Below are positions 31,611 to 37,461 of a DNA stretch of 37,461 bases, piece after piece. The notes under the pieces were generated by a model. That model did not search any database. It saw only the letters and a program-made list of their open reading frames with translations, and was not told the DNA's origin. Within the stretch, counting starts at the first letter, position 1; each line of letters starts with the position of its first letter. The DNA is taken from assembly GCA_020445785.1 (NCBI GenBank), contig JAGRFZ010000140.1, positions 4,674 to 42,134 on the forward strand, in the 5' to 3' direction. The stretch is from Rhodocyclaceae bacterium. Lineage in GTDB: Bacteria > Pseudomonadota > Gammaproteobacteria > Burkholderiales > Rhodocyclaceae. Made by a program: the position numbers and the translations under genes.

Positions 31611-32489
31611 TTGGAAACGGGGCAGAGGCGAAATCAGTGCGTACTCTTCGCTGAACTGGTCGGCGGGGGCCGCGAGGGTGCCACGCTCGGCCTGAGCGAG
31701 ATCGCCCATGCGGTAGAGCGCTGTGCCAATCGCATCGAGCGGGTCATCGAGTCCAATTCCGGCGCCATCCTGTTTCGTCGCAGCAATGCGATCGCGGTTG
31801 GATTCGCCGATTGCGACACCGCGGTCAAGGCGGCCACCGAGATGGTCGAGCGGCTCGCCGGCATGTTGCCGGTGATGGGGGTGCGGGTTTCGGTGCGCAT
31901 CGGCGTGCACTACGGGACCGTCGGCGAGGGCGACGCCGGGGTCGAGGAAGTGGCCGCGTTCGCCGAACGGCTGGCCGGCTTTGCCCGTCCAGGAGAAGCC
32001 TTGGCGAGCGGCGAGACGGTGATGCTGTTGAGCACCGCGACCCGGCATTTCGCCGGGACCGAACCGATCGCGGGCGCCCGCGCCGAGGCCTTCGATTGGC
32101 CGATCTACCTACTCGGACCTCGGGCCGGCATGACGACTTCGATGCCGGCAGCCTCGGCCTTGATCTCGCCCCGCCTGCGAATCAAGCACCAGGACGATGT
32201 TGTCATCGTCGAGGAGTTGCGCCCGATCATCCTGCTGGGCCGCGAGCAGGGCAACGACGTGGTCATCATCGATCCGCGTGCCTCGCGCCAGCATGCCCGC
32301 GTCGAGCGCAGGCGCGATGGATTCGTGCTGGTGGACCAGAGCACCAACGGCACCTACGTCGCCAACGGCGACGATCCCGAGCAGTGCGCGCGCAAGAGCG
32401 AGATCGTGCTGACCGGCCAGGGCCGCATCGGATGCGGTTTTTCCGCCAACGACATCGAGCGCGACCTGGTCTTCTTCGAGGTCATCTGA
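31611..32489 (+). CDS. FHA-domain protein with degenerate nucleotidyl-cyclase domain
   Basis: 292 residues from TTG 31611, with AAGGAA and GGAGG at 4 and 11 bases upstream; no other start gives a complete domain. N-terminal half resembles a class III adenylate/guanylate cyclase: CVLFAELVGG (metal Asp replaced by E15), GAILFRRSNAIAVGF (second metal Asp replaced by N59) and VAAFAERLAGFARPGEALASGETV (the catalytic Asn is Ala; the Arg is kept). So it is probably inactive as a cyclase and may bind a ligand instead. From about 195 an FHA domain: LLGREQGNDVVIIDPRASRQHARVERRRDGFVLVDQSTNGTYV, with Arg, SxxH and NG phosphothreonine-recognition residues intact. The cyclase-FHA pair is common in betaproteobacteria. 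Convergent with hprK (20-base gap). Confidence 0.85.
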   Translation: METGQRRNQCVLFAELVGGGREGATLGLSEIAHAVERCANRIERVIESNSGAILFRRSNAIAVGFADCDTAVKAATEMVERLAGMLPVMGVRVSVRIGVHYGTVGEGDAGVEEVAAFAERLAGFARPGEALASGETVMLLSTATRHFAGTEPIAGARAEAFDWPIYLLGPRAGMTTSMPAASALISPRLRIKHQDDVVIVEELRPIILLGREQGNDVVIIDPRASRQHARVERRRDGFVLVDQSTNGTYVANGDDPEQCARKSEIVLTGQGRIGCGFSANDIERDLVFFEVI

Positions 32490-32509
32490 GGCGTTGCCGA
32501 ACGCCGGTA

Positions 32510-33448
32510 TCAGTCGTCGTCGGGGTTTTCCAGTGCCGATCGCTGGCGGCCGATGAACTCCTGCATCGAATCGATGCCCCGCAACTGCAGGATGGTGGTC
32601 CGGGCCGCGGCTTCGAGCAGCACGGCAATGTTGCGGCCGGGTGCCACCGGCAGCACGACGCTGCGCACCTGGACGCCGAGAATCTCCTCGTAGTCCTGCA
32701 CATCGGGAATGCGCAGTCGATCGCCGGTGCCGGGCTGGCGCCGTTCGAGATGGCAGATCAACTTCAGCCGCATCTTCCTGCGGCAGGCGGTTTCGCCGAA
32801 GATGGTGCGGATGTTGAGCATGCCCAGGCCCCGCACTTCGATGAAATCCTTGAGCATCTCCGGTGCCCGCCCTTCGAGCACGGTCGGGGCGATGCGCGCG
32901 AACTCGACGATGTCGTCGGCCACCAGGCCGTGACCGCGCGAGATCAGTTCGAGGGCCAGTTCGGACTTGCCGGCACCGGAATCGCCGGCGATCAGCACCC
33001 CGAGGCCCAGCACGTCCATGAAGACGCCATGGAGCGAGGCTTTCTCGGCGAGCTGGCGCGAAAGATAGAGCCGCAGCAGATCGATCACGCTGGCGCTGGG
33101 CAGCGGTGTCGCAAACAACGCGATGCCGGTTTCTTCGCAGCCCTCCCGCACGACGCTCGGGACTTCGCAGTCGTCGGCCATGATCACCGCGGGGGGCTGG
33201 GCGGCCAGAATCGCCTCGAAGTGGTGGGTGATCTTGCCCCGGGCCTGGCGTCGCGCCCAGGCCACTTCGGTGCTGCCGAGCACCTGCAGGCGCTCGGGGT
33301 GGATCAGGTTGAGGTGGCCGACCAGATCCGCCGGCCACAAGCGCTCGTCGGCAACCGAGATGTCTCGTTCCAGCTTGCCGCAGACGTGCTGCAGCTGGAG
33401 TTTTTCGCGGGTGGCCTCAAACAGCAGCGCTACGCTGGTCCGGCGCAT
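32510..33448 (-). CDS. hprK: HPr kinase/phosphorylase
   Basis: 312 residues. Catalytic His in HGVFMDVLG (H140), Walker A GDSGAGKS (155-162), VADDIVEF and the HprK signature FIEVRGLGMLNIRTIFGE. It phosphorylates a serine of HPr (or NPr-like protein) and reverses it, linking carbon and nitrogen signalling. Start ATG 33448 overlaps ptsN by 32 bases; the ribosome-binding site (GGGGCGA) is inside ptsN. The rapZ gene that often follows hprK is not adjacent here: the FHA gene lies in its place on the opposite strand. Confidence 0.95.
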   Translation of the reverse strand: MRRTSVALLFEATREKLQLQHVCGKLERDISVADERLWPADLVGHLNLIHPERLQVLGSTEVAWARRQARGKITHHFEAILAAQPPAVIMADDCEVPSVVREGCEETGIALFATPLPSASVIDLLRLYLSRQLAEKASLHGVFMDVLGLGVLIAGDSGAGKSELALELISRGHGLVADDIVEFARIAPTVLEGRAPEMLKDFIEVRGLGMLNIRTIFGETACRRKMRLKLICHLERRQPGTGDRLRIPDVQDYEEILGVQVRSVVLPVAPGRNIAVLLEAAARTTILQLRGIDSMQEFIGRQRSALENPDDD

Positions 33449-33905
33449 CGTGGTCGCCCCAGCTCGAGAACAGCGTGTGGATCTCGTCGGTGCTCTCGGC
33501 GCTGGTCAGTTCGTCGCGGAAGCCGGGATCGCTGAACATCTGCGCCAGTTCGGAGAGCAGCTGCAGGTGGTGTTCGTTGGCCTGCTCGGGGACCAGCAGG
33601 ACGAACAGCAGGCTGACCGGCTTGCCGTCGGGCGCATCGAACTGCACCGGCGTATTGAGGCGAAAGAAGCCGCCGACAGCATCCTTGAGCCCCTTGATGC
33701 GGCCATGGGGAATCGCGATGCCCTGCCCCAGGCCGGTGGACCCGAGGCGTTCGCGCGCGAACAGGCTGTCGAATACGGTGCTGCGGGCAATGCCCTGATT
33801 GTTTTCGAACAGCAGGCCCGCCTGCTCGAAGACACGTTTCTTGCTGCTCGCCTCGAGGTCGATGACGACGTTGCCTGGCGGCAGCAGTTGGGCGATCAGA
33901 TTCAT
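33417..33905 (-). CDS. ptsN: Nitrogen PTS enzyme IIA (EIIA-Ntr)
   Basis: 162 residues from ATG 33905 (an in-frame TTG lies two codons upstream at 33911). Phosphorylated His H67 in GIAIPHGRIKGL. Also KKRVFEQAGLLF, STVFDSLFARERLGSTGLG and VSLLFVLLVPEQANEHHLQLLSELAQMF, all family-typical. It receives phosphate from NPr and regulates potassium uptake, sigma-54 related and stress functions in proteobacteria. The upstream leader has a multi-arm repeat structure. Stop overlaps hprK start by 32 bases, so both are translated from one message. Confidence 0.95.
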   Translation of the reverse strand: MNLIAQLLPPGNVVIDLEASSKKRVFEQAGLLFENNQGIARSTVFDSLFARERLGSTGLGQGIAIPHGRIKGLKDAVGGFFRLNTPVQFDAPDGKPVSLLFVLLVPEQANEHHLQLLSELAQMFSDPGFRDELTSAESTDEIHTLFSSWGDHDAPDQRSAAV

Positions 33906-33920
33906 CGGCAAGAATTGAAT

Positions 33921-33991
33921 CGGCGCCTGCCTTGACAGGCGCCGGTGATGAGGCGCCTGGGCCGTACGTCGGCCGGTCGAGTCGGCGCCTG
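33921..33991 (-). promoter_or_regulatory. Repeat arms in the ptsN leader, possible alternative hairpins
   Basis: In the transcribed (minus) orientation four 8-9 base arms appear: CAGGCGCCG at 33983-33991, CAGGCGCC at 33952-33959, CGGCGCCTG at 33936-33944 and CAGGCGCCG at 33921-33929. The third is complementary to all the others: with the last it makes a perfect 9-bp stem with a 6-base loop, ending 15 bases before ptsN ATG. Three arms can compete for one. Could be an attenuator or a translation switch; GGCGCC is itself palindromic, so protein dimer binding is also possible. Confidence 0.5.
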
Positions 33992-34011
33992 TTTGTTGTG
34001 AATCGGCCCGG

Positions 34012-34017
34012 ATTATA
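34012..34017 (-). promoter_or_regulatory. Candidate -10 of a ptsN promoter
   Basis: TATAAT on the minus strand, about 107 bases upstream of ptsN ATG and just downstream of hpf. No good -35 (AGCGCG at 17 bases). If used, the leader of about 100 bases contains the whole repeat array, matching a regulated leader. Confidence 0.35.
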
Positions 34018-34049
34018 TACCCAAGGCCGTGACCCGCGCTGTGCGATTT

Positions 34050-34373
34050 TCAGGATTCGACGCTCTGGTGCTTCAGCGCGGCGTGGTCGTGATTCTGGTT
34101 CTTTTGCTTGTATTTCAGGATCTGCCGGTCGAGCTTGTCGGTCATCGCGTCGATCGCGGCGTAGAGGTCCTGGTCCGAACTCTCGACGAAGATGTCCTTG
34201 CCGCGCACGTGTACGGTGACCTCGGCCTTCTGCACCAGCTTTTCCACCGAAAGGATGACGCCGACGCTGGTGACGTGGTCGAAGTGCCGGATGACCCGGT
34301 CGAGCTTCGACGTCACGTACTCACGGATGGCCGGGGTAACCTCGAGATGATGTCCGGTGATGTTCAGGTTCAT
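34050..34373 (-). CDS. hpf: Ribosome hibernation promoting factor (short form)
   Basis: 107 residues; AGGGAAGG lies just upstream of ATG 34373. MNLNITGHHLEVTPAIREYVTSKLDRVIRHFDHV and EVTVHVRGKDIFVESSDQDLYAAIDAMTDKLDRQILKYK are the conserved fold; the C-terminal ~12 residues are a basic/polar tail. Short HPF forms 100S ribosome dimers with RMF-type partners or inactive 70S. Between rpoN and ptsN as in most proteobacteria; 14 bases after the rpoN stop. Confidence 0.96.
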   Translation of the reverse strand: MNLNITGHHLEVTPAIREYVTSKLDRVIRHFDHVTSVGVILSVEKLVQKAEVTVHVRGKDIFVESSDQDLYAAIDAMTDKLDRQILKYKQKNQNHDHAALKHQSVES

Positions 34374-34387
34374 GATCCTTCCCTTTT

Positions 34388-35854
34388 TCAGATCGTCTTA
34401 CGCAAACTGACCGGCGGGATACTCAGCGATTCGCGATACTTGGCGATCGTTCGCCGCGCGACCACGATACCCTGCTGGCCAAGGAGTTCGGCAATCTTCG
34501 CGTCGGACAGGGGCTTTTTCCTGTCTTCGGCGTCCACCAGCTGGCGGATGAGCGCGCGAATCGCCGTCGACGATGCCGCGCCCCCGCTGTCGGTGGCCAC
34601 GTGACTGCCGAAAAAATACTTGAGCTCGAAAATGCCCCGCGGCGTCGCCATGTACTTCTGGTTCGTGACACGCGAGATGGTCGATTCATGCAGGTCCAGC
34701 GTCTCCGCAATTTCCCTCAAGGTGAGGGGGCGCATGGCCACCTCACCATGATCGAAGAACTGCCTTTGCTGGTCAACGATGGCCTGGGAGACCCGCAGGA
34801 TCGTGTCGAATCGTTGCTGGACGTTCTTCAACAACCACTTTGCCTCCTGCAGTTGACCGGCCAGGGACGCGGCCGATCCCCGGTTCTGCTGAAGGATGCG
34901 GGCGTACATCTGGTTGATCCGCAGCTTCGGCATGGCGTCGGGGTTGAGGCTCACGGTCCAGCGATTGCGCAGCTTGCGCACGACCACGTCGGGCACCACG
35001 TAGCGGGTGTCGTTGGGGGCGAATCGGGCGCCTGGTCTCGGATTGAGGCTGAGAATCATCTCGTGGGCCGCGCGCAGGTCGTCGTCCTGGCAGTGCAGCA
35101 CCCGCTTGAGGCGGTTGAAATCGCGGTTGGCGAGCAGCTCGAGGTACTCGGTGACGATCGACAACGCCATTTCCCGGGTGGCGCACGGCGGCAGCGCGCG
35201 CAGCTGGAGCGCCAGGCATTCCTGCGGCGAGCGGGCGCCGATGCCGGGCGGTTCGAGGTTCTGGATGTGGCACAGCGCGATCTGCAGATCCTCCACCTCG
35301 AGTTCGAGTTCGGGCGGAAGCAGCGGCAGCAGCTCCTCGAGGCCTTGGCTCAGGTAGCCGTCGTCGTCCAGCGCTTCGATCATGAAGCGCACCAGCGCGC
35401 GGTCGCGGTCGCTGAGGGGGGTCAGCGCGATCTGGCTGTCCAGATGGTCGCGCAGCGAGGTGCCGGCGGCCTGCAACTCCTGAAAGTCGGTGTCGTCGTC
35501 GTCGTCGCGCTGGGAGCCGCTGCCCGGACTGGTGTTCATCCACTCGCCGAGTTCCTCGTTGTCACGCGGTTCCTCGCGGGCCGGTTCCGCCGGCGCTTCG
35601 TTGGCCTCCGGCGCGCTTTCCGCCTCTCGCGATGCCGCTGGGGCGTCCTGGGCGTCGCCCGCGGCTTCGTTGTTGGCCGGAGCTTCCCCGTCTTCGGCGC
35701 CGTCTTCGCGCTCGAGCATCGGATTCTCGCGCAGGGCCTGCTCGATCTCCTGGTTGAGTTCGAGGGTCGACAGCTGCAGCAACCGGATCGACTGCTGCAG
35801 TTGGGGTGTGAGCGTGAGGTGCTGGGAGAGTTTTAGTTGGAGGGTGGGTTTCAT
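34388..35854 (-). CDS. rpoN: RNA polymerase sigma-54 factor
   Basis: 488 residues. Region I is the Gln/Leu-rich N-terminus (MKPTLQLKLSQHLTLTPQLQQSIRLLQLST), region II an acidic Ala/Glu-rich stretch at about 50-115, then the core-binding domain, the HTH, and the RpoN box ARRTIAKYRE at 466-475. It recognises -24/-12 (GG/GC) promoters and needs AAA+ activators; controls nitrogen and other functions. Region II is longer and more acidic than in E. coli. 20 bases after lptB, same strand. Confidence 0.97.
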   Translation of the reverse strand: MKPTLQLKLSQHLTLTPQLQQSIRLLQLSTLELNQEIEQALRENPMLEREDGAEDGEAPANNEAAGDAQDAPAASREAESAPEANEAPAEPAREEPRDNEELGEWMNTSPGSGSQRDDDDDTDFQELQAAGTSLRDHLDSQIALTPLSDRDRALVRFMIEALDDDGYLSQGLEELLPLLPPELELEVEDLQIALCHIQNLEPPGIGARSPQECLALQLRALPPCATREMALSIVTEYLELLANRDFNRLKRVLHCQDDDLRAAHEMILSLNPRPGARFAPNDTRYVVPDVVVRKLRNRWTVSLNPDAMPKLRINQMYARILQQNRGSAASLAGQLQEAKWLLKNVQQRFDTILRVSQAIVDQQRQFFDHGEVAMRPLTLREIAETLDLHESTISRVTNQKYMATPRGIFELKYFFGSHVATDSGGAASSTAIRALIRQLVDAEDRKKPLSDAKIAELLGQQGIVVARRTIAKYRESLSIPPVSLRKTI

Positions 35855-35875
35855 GATTCTCTTCTGACCATCAGC

Positions 35876-36598
35876 TTACATCCTGAAATGCTCGCCGAGG
35901 TATACCCGTCGCACCTGCTCGTTCTTGATGATGTCGTCCGGGGTGCCGCTGGCCAGGACCTCGCCCGCATTGATGATGTAGGCGCGGTCGCAGATGCCCA
36001 GCGTTTCACGCACGTTGTGGTCGGTGATCAGTACGCCGATACCCTTGTCTTTGAGGAAACGGATGATCTTTTGGATGTCCAGCACAGCGATCGGATCGAC
36101 GCCGGCAAAGGGTTCGTCGAGAAGGATCAGCTGGGGCGCGGTGGCCAGTGCCCGGGCGATCTCGCAGCGACGCCGCTCGCCGCCGGACAGCGCCAGCGCG
36201 GCACTGTCCCGCAGGTGCGCGATGCCGAGCTCTTCGAGCAGCTCCTCCAGGCGCGCCTCCAGCTGGTCGCGGGGCAGTTGCTGCAACTCGAGCACGGCCT
36301 GGATGTTTTCGGACACCGTCAGTTTGCGGAATACGCTCATCTCCTGGGGCAGATAGGACAGGCCGAGGCGTGCCCTGGCGTGGATCGGTGCGTGGGTGAT
36401 GGCCTTGCCGTCGAGGCTGATCTCGCCGCCGTCCGCGGTGACGAGGCCCACGATCATATAGAAGCAGGTGGTCTTGCCCGCACCGTTCGGGCCGAGCAGG
36501 CCGACCACCTCGCCGCTGCCGACCTCGAAGCCGACATCGTGTACGACGGTGCGGGACTTGTACTTCTTGCGCAGGCCGGCAACCCTAAGCAGGCTCAT
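35876..36598 (-). CDS. lptB: LPS export ABC ATPase
   Basis: 240 residues. Walker [10 protein letters not shown] (36-44), Q-loop [18 protein letters not shown], signature [15 protein letters not shown] near 139 and Walker [21 protein letters not shown]. Couples ATP hydrolysis to LptFGC to extract lipopolysaccharide. The usual upstream neighbours lptC and lptA are missing here; instead recX overlaps its start by 14 bases (36585-36598). rpoN follows directly, as is usual. Confidence 0.97.
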   Translation of the reverse strand: MSLLRVAGLRKKYKSRTVVHDVGFEVGSGEVVGLLGPNGAGKTTCFYMIVGLVTADGGEISLDGKAITHAPIHARARLGLSYLPQEMSVFRKLTVSENIQAVLELQQLPRDQLEARLEELLEELGIAHLRDSAALALSGGERRRCEIARALATAPQLILLDEPFAGVDPIAVLDIQKIIRFLKDKGIGVLITDHNVRETLGICDRAYIINAGEVLASGTPDDIIKNEQVRRVYLGEHFRM

Positions 36599-37034
36599 CG
36601 AAGCGCCCCTTCAAGACGGTGTGGATGATGTCGGCCGAAAACCCGCGGTACTGAAGGAAGCGCGCTTGCCGTGCCCACTCCTTCGGGTCGTGGGGGGCAT
36701 CGCCGAAACGTGCCTGCCACACGCGCTGGGCGCGGTCGATTTCGTCGCCCTCGAGCGCGTCCGCGATCGCGCGGGCACCGAGTTCGTCGTCGATGCCCCG
36801 CTGGCGCAGCTCGCGTCGCAGGCGCTGGGCGCCGAAGCGGGCGCCACGGCTGCGTACGTATTGTTCGGCGAAGCGGCGGTCCGACTGCAACTCGAGTGCG
36901 GCCATGCGCGCCACGACTTCGGCGACTTCGTCCGCCGAGCCATGGGAGGAGAGTTTACGAGTCAGTTCCGCACGGGAATGATCGCGCTGGGCCAATAGCC
37001 TGATCGCCCGCTGACGCAGTTCCTCCTTCGCCAT
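36585..37034 (-). CDS. recX: RecX, RecA regulator
   Basis: 149 residues from ATG 37034, with GGAG 5 bases upstream; the frame is open upstream over recA but those residues are not RecX. Three-helix repeat units: [51 protein letters not shown] and [24 protein letters not shown]. Caps and limits RecA filaments. 11 bases downstream of recA and overlapping lptB by 14 bases, so an LPS export gene is fused into the SOS-type operon. Confidence 0.94.
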   Translation of the reverse strand: MAKEELRQRAIRLLAQRDHSRAELTRKLSSHGSADEVAEVVARMAALELQSDRRFAEQYVRSRGARFGAQRLRRELRQRGIDDELGARAIADALEGDEIDRAQRVWQARFGDAPHDPKEWARQARFLQYRGFSADIIHTVLKGRFDEPA

Positions 37035-37044
37035 CTTGCTCCGA

Positions 37045-37461
37045 TCAGGCCTCGGCCTCTGCGGCCGGGACTGCGGGCAGCGCCGGCAGTTCGGCAAGGC
37101 CGACGGCCGTACGCACCTTGTTCTCGATCTCGCGCGCAAGATCCGGATTGCCGCGCAGGAATTCGCGTGTGTTGTCCTTGCCCTGACCGATCTTGCTGCC
37201 GCCGTAGGAATACCAGGCGCCGGATTTGTCGATGATCTTGTGCTCGACGCCGAGATCGATGATCTCGCCCTCGCGCGAGATGCCCTCGCCATAGAGGATG
37301 TCGAAATGGGCTTCGCGGAAGGGCGGTGCGACCTTGTTCTTGACCACCTTGCAGCGGGTTTCGGATCCGACCACCTGGTCGGCGCGCTTGATGGCTCCGG
37401 TACGGCGAATGTCCATCCGGACCGAGGCGTAGAACTTGAGGGCGTTGCCGCCGGTCGTGGT
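37045..37461 (-). CDS. recA: RecA recombinase (C-terminal part)
   Basis: 138 codons are present; the gene runs off the right edge, codon-aligned at 37461. It opens [20 protein letters not shown], then [34 protein letters not shown] (loop L2 region follows earlier) and [15 protein letters not shown], all diagnostic. The C-terminal tail [12 protein letters not shown] is acidic/Ala-rich as in many betaproteobacteria. Homologous recombination and SOS induction by LexA cleavage. recX follows by 11 bases. Confidence 0.97.
   Translation of the reverse strand, partial: TTTGGNALKFYASVRMDIRRTGAIKRADQVVGSETRCKVVKNKVAPPFREAHFDILYGEGISREGEIIDLGVEHKIIDKSGAWYSYGGSKIGQGKDNTREFLRGNPDLAREIENKVRTAVGLAELPALPAVPAAEAEA

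Noticed and set aside
1-37461. tRNA, rRNA, CRISPR, insertion sequence or prophage genes
   Set aside because: No cloverleaf-like or rRNA segments, no spaced direct repeats, no transposase or integrase motifs seen on either strand.

Overview
The window looks like chromosomal DNA of a high-GC betaproteobacterium. The evidence is the near-minimal use of A/T at third codon positions, the recA-recX / lptB-rpoN-hpf-ptsN-hprK block, and close protein resemblance to betaproteobacterial housekeeping families (pteridine reductase, TtcA, MidA/NDUFAF7-like methyltransferase, a DUF3683-type FAD/Fe-S protein). A Rhodocyclales/Zoogloeaceae-type host is my best guess, from recollection of gene neighbourhoods only. 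I see no tRNA or rRNA gene, insertion sequence, integrase or CRISPR array. Genes are dense and mostly intact, with recA and a ggpPS-like gene cut by the window ends.

Layout. 1-3182: the N-terminal half of a fused glucosylglycerol-phosphate phosphatase/synthase (compatible solute synthesis) behind an MFS transporter, and a small divergent gene. 3207-8138 (minus): a 1294-residue FAD/Fe-S dehydrogenase, a RidA enamine deaminase and a YbaN-family membrane protein. 8357-11709: threonine deaminase (ilvA), a methionine gamma-lyase (megL) convergent with and overlapping it, and a divergent Lrp-type regulator; IlvA and MegL both make 2-oxobutyrate through enamine intermediates that RidA can clear. 11926-14971: a nucleotidyltransferase fused to a kinase-fold domain whose catalytic residues look lost, then a beta-propeller protein coupled to a MoaD/ThiS-like protein ending in Gly-Gly.

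15146-18779 is the most system-like stretch: a Sel1-repeat lipoprotein with a strongly aromatic tail, a CsgG/HfaB-like lipoprotein, a 521-base gap with strong inverted repeats, then an ECF sigma factor, a 71-residue single-span membrane protein and a signal peptidase I with an unusual CPGC motif. 18992-31495 is mostly housekeeping: sfsA, 5-formyl-THF cyclo-ligase, slt, an NDUFA9-like protein, a CCA-adding enzyme without HD domain, a PBP1C-like protein with a vanished transpeptidase active site, yfcG, an alpha/beta hydrolase, a small acidic protein, a MidA-like methyltransferase, pteridine reductase and ttcA.

31611-37461: an FHA protein with a degenerate nucleotidyl-cyclase domain, then the minus-strand block recA-recX-lptB-rpoN-hpf-ptsN-hprK, covering DNA repair, LPS export, nitrogen sigma factor, ribosome hibernation and the nitrogen phosphotransferase system. 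The ptsN leader contains three copies of one stem arm that could compete for a single complementary arm. Recurrent themes are pseudo-enzymes (three candidates) and overlapping or coupled starts. All functional calls rest on reading the sequence and recollection of families; no database search was run.
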